Counted from the first letter of the stretch, positions 32,818 to 42,836 are shown. The stretch: 64,000 nt of DNA from Trochalopteron elliotii (GCA_024734555.1 JANPWX010019090.1:336708-400707), one strand, 5' to 3'. Notes: generated by a model not told the origin, from the sequence alone. Numbers and translations are program-made.

Positions 32818-34704
32818 TTATTTAATTTCTTCCAACTCCCCTTTGGTAACAATATCTTCTCCACAATCACGCAGGAGGGACCACAGCTTACCTCGTGGGA
32901 TGCCCCCTCCCTCTCTATCTGGGGAACGTCTGCGTTTGGTGCCAGAACCTCTGACCTGTACCGCCGAGATTTGGAGAAAGCCCTCTTTCACCTCTTTAAT
33001 CTCATCTCTGAGTGTATGGTGATTCTCCTCTATTTTGCCTTCTAATTTCTGCAGACGGGTTTCCACGGCTGCAATTCTGGCATGTGTTGGGCCATGCACA
33101 GCATCTGCATATGCTCGAAGTTTTCTTGCCATATCCAGCACGCTCTCCCCCATGTCGTCCCCCTTCATTATTGCTAAAGAAGAAGAGTATTCTTGTGGCC
33201 CAAGTCGTACAAGTTTTCGCCACATCACAGGTGTACATGGTACCAAGTCTGGGTTCCTAGTGTTTACGTCATCTGAGAAGATAATCTCCGCCACTGCCAT
33301 TTCTCTCAAGCGCTGAATCCCTTGTTCTATGGTCTTCCCCTGGGTTTGCTGCATATAGAGATTGTCTGCACATAGATATCTTTGTGCCACACTTCCCAGG
33401 ATCCGTTCCCAGAGACTGCAAGGGGTAGCCCCCCTCATCATTCCTTGGTCGATAACCGGATCATGTGACAGGGATCCCAAATGCCTCGCTTCAGTGCCAT
33501 CCAGAATTGTAGCCTCACCTGCAGCATCCCAAAGACGGACTAACCAACTGATTATAGATTCATCTGGTCGTCGAGTGTAATCCTTTCTTAGGCCTCTAAG
33601 GTCCTTCAGGGAGAAGGACTCAATAGTGGCTCCTGATCATGTGCCAGTGGGTTGGACATTTGACCTTGTGCCAGCTGGTTGGACTCTTGATTTTGTGTCA
33701 GTTTGGTCGGCTTCTGATTGGGTGTCAGTTGGTTGGATGTCTGATTGGGTGTCGTCGGGAGGCATCGTTGAGGGTCCTTCACCTGGATCATCGTCCACTG
33801 GTCGATCGGTTTTCTGTGCTTGCTTCTTTGCCCCCGCAACTGCCAGGGGCTTAGGCTCACTGTCTGGTTTAGCTGCTGATTTATTTTTCTGGCTCCCTGC
33901 CTCTATCTGTTGCCCTACCTTATCTAGCAGTGTGCGGTAAGCATATGCCAGGGCCCAGCTTATTGCAACAATCCTTTTGTCCTTGGAATTATCCTGGCAC
34001 TTCTCTTTCAAGTATTTTCCCACCTCAGCTGGGTTCTGAATGTGTTCATATGGAAAATCCCAGGCTATAGGGTCAGAAAATTCCTTCAGGGTTTGGCCCA
34101 TATCCTCCCATTCTCCACTCCACTCAGGATTTTCCACACCTGGGCCTCCTTCTGGGTCAGGGGTCTCATCAGCCCCTCTGGAAATCTCAGACCTCACTCT
34201 AGACAATCTGCGAACCATATAGAGGAAGCTCACCAGATGAAATACCAGGAAGATGGCATCTTTAACATTCAGGGGACACTGAACATTCTCCAAAAGTGAT
34301 GTGACCGATTCAAAAGATACGAGGGACAGGAAAGACTGAAAAGCTTCATCCCCTGTTCCTCCTCTAACAAAGTGGGTGCAATTATTCATAAATCCCCAAA
34401 ACATGCTGCTGGAACTAGGACGCATGGTAGGACGAAGAAACCATAAACCAAACATACCTGCCACAAACTCCAGTACCTTCATAAACTTCCTATAAATCAT
34501 GATCACTAAACCCAACAAAATAGCAATCCTAAATCGTGCACCTCTAGTGTAAAAGCTATGTGTTAGGGACAACATTGGAGCTAGTTCTGGATAAGAAAAC
34601 AAGCCTAGGGACCAGAAAGGTATTAGAACCTCAAAGAAACCTAGGGAACAGAAATACAGCAAGGACTCTATTCCAATAGACATTAGGAATTCAAGGGGCA
34701 ACAT
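32818..34704 (-). pseudogene. gag: ERV-c gag, one internal stop
   Basis: From the ATG at 34704 to the stop at 32818 this is one frame of 628 codons, interrupted only by a TGA at 33639-33637. The first 165 residues hold several hydrophobic segments (about 14-37, 60-71, 77-90 and 150-164) instead of a usual matrix start; no Gly-2 is present. A Gln/Thr/Asp-rich tandem repeat precedes the stop. Downstream comes capsid-like sequence (DLRGL, then SLSHDP and the helical HGPTHARIAAVETRLQKLEGKI), ending in a basic RRRSPDRE region that could bind RNA. There is no CCHC zinc knuckle. The frame is also open upstream to a GTG at 34743, but the ATG is the better start. Confidence 0.82.
33636..33770 (-). repeat. 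gag: Degenerate tandem repeat in ERV-c gag
   Basis: About four units of roughly 32-33 bp, each with 'gtgtcagttggttgga' or a variant followed by 'ttgattgtg'-like sequence on the plus text. In protein terms it is a repeating Gln-Pro-Thr-x-Thr-like motif. ERV-e lacks it at the corresponding place. Confidence 0.6.
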
Positions 34705-34779
34705 GGCTACTCTATCCCCACACAAAGAACAACCAAAATGCACTCAATAATCAATACAAGTTTTTTCCACTCTCTCGAG

Positions 34780-34797
34780 CCCCACAGTTGGGCACCA
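34780..34797 (-). other. ERV-c primer binding site
   Basis: Read on the minus strand: TGGTGCCCAACTGTGGGG. The closest tRNA I can recall is tRNA-Lys (the Lys1,2 type), with one extra base and one substitution. An 11-nt spacer (atattactgta, 34798-34808) separates it from the LTR, longer than the usual 1-3 nt. ERV-e has the same site and spacer, so this is a family trait. Confidence 0.6.
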
Positions 34798-34808
34798 ATA
34801 TTACTGTA

Positions 34809-35495
34809 TGTCCTGGTTTAGGGGAAATTTAGGAGGAAATCTCTGAATGGAGTTCCTCTGGAAAGCAAATCCAAACAGCCCCTCCCCCCAGCAGGTCCGG
34901 GGAAAGAACTCCTTCAGAGAAGAGTGGAAAAAAACCCTATTTATTTAACAAACAAAATGCCCACAAGCGTAAAGAATGAATAATAATAATAATAATAACA
35001 ATAATAATAATATGAAACAATAAAACCTCTCGCTGCTCCGAAGAGAGATGGCAAAACTGAGAGTCCGTGCCAGGAGTCTGTTTATCAGTCCCAGTCGCCT
35101 CGGTGCTGGAAAATGCCGAGTCCCAGCCCGGTGGGCCACGGGTGCAAGATCCCTGTGCTCCTCTGGGGTTTTTTCAGTCCAGAGCAGATTTAAACAGTCC
35201 CAAAGAGAAAAAAAATTAAAAAAAACAGTCCTGGAAAGCTTCTTTGCCTCAGCTAGCTAGACTAACAAAGGGGAAAAAAAAACCTCTCTCTGGCTGCCCT
35301 CCGTGCATCCGATGAAGGAAAAAAAAAAACAACCACACAGTCCCAAGGACGAGAGCAGATTCAGAGGAGTGAGTTTGTTTCTCAAAACAAACTGCACGCT
35401 TCTTCTTTCCCTGCTCACTCTCAGAACCAGTCTTAAAGGTACAGAACACAGAACAGACGATGTGGGGATACAGGCATCATAGTCACCCTAGGACA
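34809..35495 (-). repeat. ERV-c 5' LTR
   Basis: 687 bp; plus text starts tgtcctggttta and ends ccctaggaca. A TAA-type microsatellite lies at about 34980-35012. It is followed on the right by the duplication cctta (35496-35500). Confidence 0.93.
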
Positions 35496-35500
35496 CCTTA

Positions 35501-35999
35501 TCTTGGATACTTTAGAGATTTGACTAGTTTTCTTACTAGCAAGTTCTGGGTCTGTGAGCAGGGCTCCAATCTGCATGCCCTGTACCACAGAATGAATTAA
35601 TCTAATAAAACAAGGCATTAAGCAAGGCAGAAATATTATTCCAGCGATGGAACATAATATAAAGAATGCTACCTTTTTTCACCAGGCTCCTTGTTCAAAC
35701 AACTGATCCCACCATGAGGCCTGGAGGATAGAATTCCATTTTTGGATGGGTACATGGGCTACTTTTTTAATTTTAGCTGCTAGGTCCCTAATGGTCTCCC
35801 CATAGTCATCTATTTCTATACAACACTCAGATTCATTGAACTTACCACAAACTCTTTCTTCTTCTGCCAACAGGTAATCTAAGGCTATTTGGTTCTGATA
35901 TACAAAAGCTTTTATTTGGGAGTGTTGTCCAGCTAGCAACTCTAGAGCATCTGAGGTATGATTTGAAACAACTTCCACCACAGCTTGGAGCCTTGTTAG
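35501..35999 (-). pseudogene. env: ERV-b env transmembrane subunit
   Basis: Carries LQAVVEVVSNHTSDALELL, the immunosuppressive-like helix (QNQIALDYLLAEEE), Cys-x7-Cys-Cys (35820-35849), then the membrane-proximal part and the anchor-side PCFIRLIHSVVQGMQ. The open part is 35679-36017, but its first codons lie in inserted DNA. On the right it is interrupted at 36000 by an LTR-like insert that separates it from the rest of Env. On the left ERV-c removes the tail. It is related to the ERV-a and ERV-d TM segments. Confidence 0.85.
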
Positions 36000-36720
36000 T
36001 GTCAGAGTCCAGGGCATTCCTTTGCTTGCCCTGGATGGTCACAGACCTCGGCAGAGAGGCCTGGGACCTGAGAAAGAGGGTTTGAATCCTGGACAGGGGG
36101 GTCTGTCCAAGGGGGTTGCCTGGCACAGAGCCCAGGAAGACAGTCTTTGACTTTAGTCCATGGAAAAAGCTTCTAACATTGAGAGAAGAATTACAAGTCA
36201 CAAAGGTGTGAAAACAGTAGTTTAGCACAGCACAGGGTGGAAAATTTGGTAGTTTTGGGATTCTTAGAATGGAGCTGACATGGGGGCAAGATGGAGATTT
36301 TAGGGCGGTGCCCTGGGTTCTTCTTGTTCTCCCTTGGCCTCCATCTTCTGATGTGACATGGGCACAAAGTAGTTTTAAGAAGATTGGATCAGAGTAGAAA
36401 TGACCCTTTTAGTATAGGCAATAGGCATTGGCACGGAATTGTAAATAATAAGTACGTAATTATCTGTATAAGAGGTAGGGACCTCCCATCATGGGGGGAG
36501 TCGCCTTGTGTCCGAGCTGCTGTGAACATCTCGGCTGGGCACAGAGAAATTTGTAAGATAAGAAATAATAAACGCACGAGAAACCTTGAACAAGATCTTG
36601 ATACTCCTCTTCATTCTTGCACCAAACTCAAAGCCCTCAGAGGGCAAAAAAGACTCACTTGAACCACCACCCCGAACCACCACCTGAATCTCAGGCAAAA
36701 AGAAAACCAAACCCAAGATA
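36000..36720 (+). mobile_element. LTR-like insertion in ERV-b env
   Basis: A 721-bp block absent from the related env of ERV-d, starting TGTCAGAG directly after the LQAVVE-coding sequence. On the plus strand 'aataataaacgcacg' near 36565 gives AATAAA with a U5-like tail of about 150 bp. The 4-mer ttag borders both sides (35996-35999 and 36721-36724); a 6-bp duplication with one mismatch (tgttag/tattag) is an alternative. It reads as a class II solo LTR, though its last bases are TA or GA, not CA, so the right end is uncertain. Confidence 0.65.
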
Positions 36721-36724
36721 TTAG

Positions 36725-38395
36725 TTTATTCAATAGATAGATAGGAGTCTTATAACTCCAGCTTCCATCATTGGCTCAGGTTGCAGGGCCATAATATTCT
36801 ATAATTTTTTTTGCAGGCCACTCTTCCCCTCCCTCTCTCTGGCGTTCACTTGCTATAGGAAGCTCTTTTTTCAATTCTTTTTTTTGTTTACTCAATGTTT
36901 CCTACAAAGGAGCACCCAATAAATTGTTTTTTGACCTTGGTAATGTGAAGAAGAAAGGCCGAATCATTCTCAGTGTACAGGATCCTTTTTACTTGTGGGG
37001 TAATTCACTATAGGTCTTCTTCTTACATATTCAATATATGCTATCTGGTGCCCTTCACTTCATATTTACTTTCTTTGGCTCTTTCTAGTAATCTCACAGA
37101 CCTTCCAAAGACTGCTAAGGGTTAGTCCTGGAACTTTTGTGCCAACATAACTCAATTGAGTTAAAATACTCACAGGTATCCTTTTTCTTTTGGCTCCAGT
37201 ACCCACCGTGGGGTTCTGGTTGCCAAATTTTGGTTATGTTATTTGAATTTACAGCTAGAGTGGATATACAGGGAGTATATCGTCCTAACTCATTATATTT
37301 TTTACCTTCTCTGCTAATACAAATGGTTCCAATTATCCTTTCATCCAATATCCATCTTTCAGGTCTTTGTATTGTTTTTGAAATTTGGGCATTATCTCAT
37401 TTTAAGAGTTGTTCCGGAGTTAAACTCTCACTTTTCTATGGCCATTTTTCAGCTGATTTGAGCCCTCTACAAATCCAAAAATTAGATAGACTCAGTTCTG
37501 TGGCAATCTCTTGCATTAAATCTATAAATAGATTTTGACTGGGAGTGGGTAGACCCCAGTCACTGTATTGTTTTTCTAATTGATCATAATGTTCACTTAG
37601 AGTTTTTAATCTTTTTTGTTTTACTCTTCTTTGCCTCTGATTTTTGCCTTTTTATCTTCTGAGTTACCAGTTTCATTTTACCTTCTGGATTTAGCTCTTC
37701 TTCATTTCTTGAAAAACAGAAAGTCTTATCGAATTGCAGGCATATTTTATTATTATCATTCTTGAGGAGGTCAAGTATGATGGGTTCATTGCTTAGTGAT
37801 GATTTTTTTTTATGTTTCAGGGGTTTTTTTACCCAAGACGTCTTCCCATCCATAATACACATTTCCAGCTGACTCTTATCATAAAACAATTTGTTAACTT
37901 GATAGTAAGTTACAAAAGTAGATTTCATTTTTCCTTCTACCCACACAGTTCGATTACACTGGTTACATGTGGGAATGGTCGGCATCCATCCAGTCTCTCG
38001 TTTGTATATTGCATGGATAGATGTTTCCCCCCCCTTGGATATAGGTTTAGACTGTTTGTCCTTAGGTATTGCTTTTGGGTTGTGGCATATCACTCCCTCT
38101 TCCAATTTACACATTTTGTATTGAGTGCCGTTGAAGGTACAGTACCTATTCTTTTTACTTTGTTGACAGTTGTACTGGGCTTGGTATGTTATGATTTTGT
38201 GGCAACTTGCCCCTTCAAAGCTGTCTGCAGGCATTGCTCACATTTAATCATGGGGCTCTGCCTCGACAGATCCTCGGGATACAACTCGCCCTCCTGGCAC
38301 ATGGCTAGGCTCAGGACTATCAGGATTCCTCACTGGTGTACTCTTCTGCCTTTGCCTCTGCCCACAGGGTAGCAGCCAGCAGTGAGGTAAACCAT
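36725..38395 (-). pseudogene. env: ERV-b env surface subunit
   Basis: The likely start is ATG 38395, matching 16250 in ERV-a. The signal peptide is cut by a TGA at 38332-38330, where ERV-a has Trp. A frameshift near 38190 precedes the longest open part, 37593-38234 (213 codons), a Cys-rich domain with CHNP and NGT motifs and a Lys-rich end. Further SU sequence with several stops continues to 36725, including a stretch at 37115-37348 and a YGPATWANDGSW-like block shared with ERV-d near the start of TM. Its first 152 nt overlap the frame 38244-38819. Confidence 0.82.
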
Positions 38396-38819
38396 TTTCT
38401 TGGCAGCAGGGGTATTCTTCAGGGGTTCCGTTACTGGTTGGAATTGCAAACTTCCTCTTAAAAATGCTCCACCTCGATAATTTGACCGTGTCAGCCCTGC
38501 AGGGTACTTTATTAGTCTTTTGGCACTCGATTGCAAGGACTTCAGCCTTTGCATCTAATTTTCTCTTTACACTCTTTTTGTATATCAAATACCACTTTGG
38601 AGAATCTAACTCCAGCAAACCCAAACGAGTAGCAAGCACTAAGACATGGCTAGTTTCCTCTTGTTCTTCCTCCAGACACTTGGTACTCAAGTCTTTAGGT
38701 CTGTACCCCCCTCTACAGTGAGTAACCTAGATTTGTTTACAGTAAACACATTTGAAATGAATAAACGGAAAACATTCCCAATTTTGTTCCAGGCAACTTA
38801 TCTGATTCCCCTCGGTCAT
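38244..38819 (-). pseudogene. Unrecognised pol-env frame, ERV-b copy
   Basis: 192 codons including the stop, from an ATG (38819-38817) overlapping the pol TGA to a stop at 38246-38244, with one in-frame TAG at codon 31 (38729-38727). Cys residues at codons 9, 16, 24, 27, 35 and 48 with His at 21 and 34 form a Cys/His-rich N-terminal module. The rest is basic, with blocks WYLI, KLDAKAEVL and DTVKLS. ERV-a has the same start, stop and length, and many identical residues across otherwise diverged DNA. It overlaps env by 152 nt in a different frame. I know no gammaretroviral gene of this kind; ERV-d lacks it. It would need a spliced mRNA or reinitiation for expression. Confidence 0.6.
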
Positions 38820-40145
38820 TTATAGTGATGCTGTAGCCTGATCTTTAAGTCTCCTGGCGACGAGGACACCTTCTACTCCGAGGTATTGTCTTGATGCTTG
38901 ACCTTCTTTACTTGTGATGCATGAGTCCAACCCTTTTCTGCTGTTCTGATAGCTGTATCTCTGGTGAGAAGGACAAGAAAGGGACCTTCCCAGTGAGGTG
39001 TCAGCGGGACTTCTTTTCAGGTTTTGATTAATACCTCATCTTCAGGTTGCATTTTATGTATAGCAAACCCCAAGGGAGTGCTTTGAGTTATCAGTCCATG
39101 CTTTCGCAAGTCTTGCAGGTTCTTATTTATAGCTATTAAGTAGGGTTGAATCTGGCCATTTTTTATTTGGGGATGCCCCACCGGCATCTCGTGTTTATAA
39201 GGCATTCTATACAGCATCTTAAATGGTGACAGTCCAGTTTCAGAGTGAGGCATAGTCTTGATGTTTAGTAGAGCTAGAGGAAGACACTTTACCCAAGACA
39301 TTTTTGTTTCCAACATCAATTTAGATAGTTGTGCTTTTAATGTCTGATTCATCCTTTCTACCTGTCCTGAGCTTTGTGGGTGCCACGGGGTGTGATATTG
39401 CCATCAAATCCCTAAGGCATCTGCTAGTTGTTTGATGATTTTTGAGGTAAAATGAGTCCCTTGATCTGAGTCTATATGATCCACTATTCCATATCGGGGA
39501 ACAATTTTTTCTAGTAACATTTTAGACACTGTCTGGGCTGTAGCCCTTGCACTGGGGAAAGCCTCAACCTAATGGGTCAATTTGTCCACTATTACTAATA
39601 AAAATCTATATCTTCTTACCTTAGGTAATTTGGTGAAATCTACTTGGATCCATTCAAATGGGTGACAGGCTATCAGGTGCCCTCTTAAGGCTATCTGTCT
39701 TGATCTGGCTCGATTAATCTTTTGGCATATCATACACTCTTGCACTTTTTGTCTTGCTAATTCATAAATTCCTTTGCACCCAAAGAATTTTAAAAATTGT
39801 TCTGCAAGGGTTTGTGCCTCCCAGTGAGTCTGCTGGTGAAGTCTTTTTAAGATTTTTCTAGCATAATCTTTAGGTAGTAGTTCCCTCCCATCTGGCAATT
39901 TCCATCTGCCTTCTTCTAACCTTCTTCCTATTTTCTTATACCCCTCAATTTCTTTTTGGGAAGGACATGGGGGATACTCTTGAGTCTTATCTCCCCCAAC
40001 TTCAGGTGTACTTACCATCAGTAATGCTGCTCTTTTTGCTTTCTTGTCTGCCAGGTTATTCCTTCTAATTTGAAATTGCATTCTTACTTGGTGTTCTTTC
40101 ACATGTACAATGGAAATTTCTTCGGGCTCTTTAATAGCTTCTAAA
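38817..40145 (-). pseudogene. pol: ERV-b integrase
   Basis: The catalytic residues can still be located: Asp in WIQVDF near 39640, Asp in IDSDQGTHF near 39460 and Glu in SSGQVERMN near 39360. The zinc-binding part (HQQTHWE and CMICQ) lies in the open segment 39569-40102. The frame stops at a TAG near 39571, where relatives have Trp, and again near 39400. A third open segment (39017-39352) is the C-terminal domain, and pol ends in a TGA overlapping the next ATG at 38819. Integrase would join proviral DNA to host DNA; this copy is broken. Confidence 0.82.
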
Positions 40146-40777
40146 ATTTGTTTTATTATTTCTCCATGAACTCCGAGTGTTAATTAGACTCCTTTCTTCT
40201 TAAATTTTTCTAAAGGTATGAGCTACTCCAAAAGCATACTTTGAATCTGTGAATATGGTGCCTTTTTTCTCTTTTAGCTTTTTAAGTGCTCACAATGCTG
40301 CATATAATTCACAACTTTGTGCTGACCAACTAGCATTTAGAGAACTCGACTCTACTACTTTACTTGACTTACGATCCACTATTGCATATCCAGACTTTTT
40401 TTTTTTACAACTCTTGCTGACCCATCCACAAACCATTTCTCTCTCTCTTCTAATTCTTCTTCTTCTAAATCTGGCCTTATTTTTCTCTGAAGTTCTACCA
40501 CCTCTGCACAACTGTGAGTATGCTCCTCTAATGCTCCACCAAACAGAAACTGGGCTGGGTTCTGAGCAGTAGTTGTTCATAATTCCGGGCCATGTGAATG
40601 AACCAGAATAGCCTCATACTTTAGGAGTCTGGCATCTGTGAGCCATTTGTCTGCCTTCTGTTGTAGAATGCTCTTTACATTATGAGGAGTATACACTACC
40701 AATGGAGCTTCAAAAGTCACTTTTTTTGCTTCCTTTACCAATAGTGCAACTGCCACAATTGCTTGTAAATAAGCAGG
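40146..40777 (-). pseudogene. pol: ERV-b RNase H region
   Basis: By position and similarity to ERV-d this is the RNase H domain and its link to reverse transcriptase. I can follow the sense text for the SAQSCELYAAL block (Glu-containing helix) near 40290-40330. Several frameshifts and A-run length changes break it, so there is no long open frame on the correct strand and phase. Confidence 0.68.
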
Positions 40778-41326
40778 CTATCCTCTGCTCACAGGATCCA
40801 GAAGTTTAGATACATATCCCACAGGTTTTTTAGTCCCCGCCCAGTCTTGAGTTAAGACACCATAAGCAGTATGATTGCTAACATCCACAAATAACTGAAA
40901 CTGTTTCTTCAGATCAGGGAGGCTTAATACAGGAGCGGCTACTAGTGTTTCTTTTAGCTCCTTGAATTTCTGTTCATCTTGTTCTGTCCATTTTAATTTA
41001 TCAGTTGTCAGCTTTTCATATAGGAACTTTACCTTTTCACTATACCCCTCAATCCATTGTCTGCAGTACCCCAAAAGCTCCAATAACTGCCTAATCTCTC
41101 TCTTTGTTCGCGGAGGAGGTAAGGCAATGATACCTGCTACACTCTCAGGGTCCAATTTCTTCTTTCCTATGGAAATCCAATGTCCCAAATACTTTACCTC
41201 AGATTCTGTGTATTGTAATTTTGACTTAGAGACTTTCAATCCTTTCCCTTCCAGAAAATTCAACAGTGCTATGGTGCTTTCTTTCACATTTTCTTTTTTT
41301 GGGCCTACTACTAACAAATTATTAAC
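40778..41326 (-). pseudogene. pol: ERV-b reverse transcriptase, C-terminal half
   Basis: 179 open codons (40778-41317) covering the region just after the catalytic box through thumb and connection: LNFLEGKGLKVSKSKLQ, YLGHWISIG, LLGYCRQWIEGYS-like and APVLSLPDLKKQF blocks. Immediately upstream the active-site codons read YVNN instead of YVDD, so both metal-binding Asp are Asn. A solo LTR at 41327 cuts the gene at these codons. Confidence 0.85.
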
Positions 41327-41859
41327 TGTCGTGGTTTGAAAGCAAAACGAGTGAGAGGCTCCAAGTCAGAAATACAATTTAATAGGAAGAAGAAAAAAAA
41401 AAGGGTAAGATAAAATAAATGCAATAATACAAAAGACCACTGACAGAGTCAGAATACAACCTGAGTGGGACGACGGTAGCAGTGATCCCGTAGAAAGGTC
41501 TGGTAGCTCTGATCTTCTGGGAATCCAGTGGGCAAGGTCCCCATATTGTCCCCAAGTCCCAGATTATATCCAGGTAAGAATGCTTGGCTCCTCCCCCTGG
41601 GCAGAGCATCTCACAATGGGATAATGAGTCATACAGGGGGTCCTTGATGGCCCATTAAAGTGAGATAACTATGATATCTATGAGTCATTCAGCAGGCCAT
41701 TAACAGAAGACCCATTAACAGAAGACCCATTAACAGAAGACCCCTTAACAGAAGAGGGAAGGGGAACCTGGAAGAACACTGCTTCAGCAATTGGTTTCAA
41801 CAGTTCATGAAGATGGTGATAGAATACTTTGTGCATATCTTATACTACAACCCAGGACA
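41327..41859 (-). mobile_element. Solo LTR inside ERV-b reverse transcriptase
   Basis: A 533-bp LTR, plus text tgtcgtggtttg to acaacccaggaca, with a perfect 5-bp duplication ttaac (41322-41326 and 41860-41864). It belongs to the family of 8163-8899 (shared 'gggaatccagtggg' and 'gagcatctcacaatgggat') but is about 200 bp shorter. It contains a short tandem repeat of 'cattaacagaagacc' near 41698-41750. It landed at the codons for the polymerase active site. Confidence 0.9.
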
Positions 41860-41864
41860 TTAAC

Positions 41865-42833
41865 ATATTGTAATAATTTAGTTCTCTCTATGGGCACAAA
41901 TTGACTTAATAATTGCTCAAGAGCTTGGCCAAATAAATTTGGGGAATCAACAAATTTTTGGGGGAGAGATGTTCACTTGAATTGTTGTTTTCTATTTGTC
42001 TTTGGATCCTCCTACTGAAATGCAAAGTAATCTAGACTTTCCTCAGCTAGAGGACAAGTCCAAAAGGCATCTTTTAAATTTATTACACTGTACCAAACAT
42101 CCTCCAGGGAGACTCAGTTCAGAAGGGTATATGCGTTTGCAACCACAGGGAACCGGGTCTTGGTTCTTTCATTTACAGCCCAGAGGTCTTGGACCAAATT
42201 GTAACTCTCATCAACTTTCCTGACTGCTAGGATGGGTGTGTTGTGCCTTGACATACAAGGTTCCAATGTTCCCTTTCTTATCAAGTCATCTATCACAGGC
42301 TTCAACTCCCTTCTCCCCTCCATAGAAATAGGATATTGCTTAATTCTAATTGGGTCCTCTGGTCTTTCTATTTCAATGCTAATGGGTTCTATCTCCAACC
42401 TCCCTGCTTCCTCTTGAGAGTGCCACACCTTAGAATCAATTTTATTCTCATCTCTCGCGGTCAGTTTGTATAAACTTACCACCAGTTGTGAATCTTTTAC
42501 AATTAAATTTATTCCGAGAGCTATGATCATATCTCTTCCTAATAAATTATAGTCTGCTTTTTCTACTAATAACGTGTTCCTCAGGCAGATTTTAGTTTCA
42601 GATTCTATTTCTACATCTCGTATAACAGGCACTTTGAATGGATCGCCTTTTGCGCCTATTACCAGCATTTTTTCTTTGCTTTTAAAGCATCCCAGCGGCA
42701 ATTTTTGTAATGTACTCTTCTTTGCTCTCGTATCCACCAAAAAAGTTACTACTTGTTTTTGGGGACCTACCTTTAACTTTATTAAGGGCTCATTAGATGT
42801 TCTGGTCTCCAAAACAAAAAGCCCCTGACACCC
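41865..42833 (-). pseudogene. pol: ERV-b protease and reverse transcriptase N-terminal half
   Basis: The open part 42114-42812 begins just after the amber codon and carries the protease, followed by NTPILAVRK and LVQDLWAVNERTK of reverse transcriptase. The protease active site reads Asp-Thr-Arg (AGA at 42728-42726) in place of Asp-Thr-Gly, which should abolish activity. A frameshift near 42114 ends the open part; the palm continues to the LTR insertion at 41860. Confidence 0.87.
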
Positions 42834-42836
42834 CTA
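42834..42836 (-). promoter_or_regulatory. ERV-b in-frame amber codon between gag and pol
   Basis: Gag and pol are in the same frame with a single TAG between them, followed by GGG TGT CAG GGG. Gammaretroviruses make Gag-Pol by reading through such a stop, aided by a downstream RNA structure. The downstream codons resemble the known gammaretroviral context. The pseudoknot itself I cannot verify. Confidence 0.7.

Larger units (their letters stand above)
28166..35495 (-). mobile_element. ERV-c: ERVL (class III) provirus inside ERV-b
   Basis: A 7.3-kb minus-strand provirus with 687/688-bp LTRs and a perfect 5-bp duplication cctta (28161-28165 and 35496-35500). It encodes a Gag with hydrophobic N-terminus, then protease, reverse transcriptase, RNase H and integrase; there is no env and I see no dUTPase. 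Signatures that place it in ERVL are the LVDTGAQCTLIP protease, the PFNSPIWPVRK and VTPPLSAAVP reverse transcriptase blocks, absence of env and the 5-bp duplication. It entered the env tail of ERV-b and is therefore younger than ERV-b. A further LTR (32332-32778) sits in its gag 3' region. Confidence 0.95.

Noticed and set aside
36384..36662. 92-codon plus-strand frame in the env insert
   Set aside because: It lies in an LTR-like element with an AATAAA and has no domain; treated as incidental.
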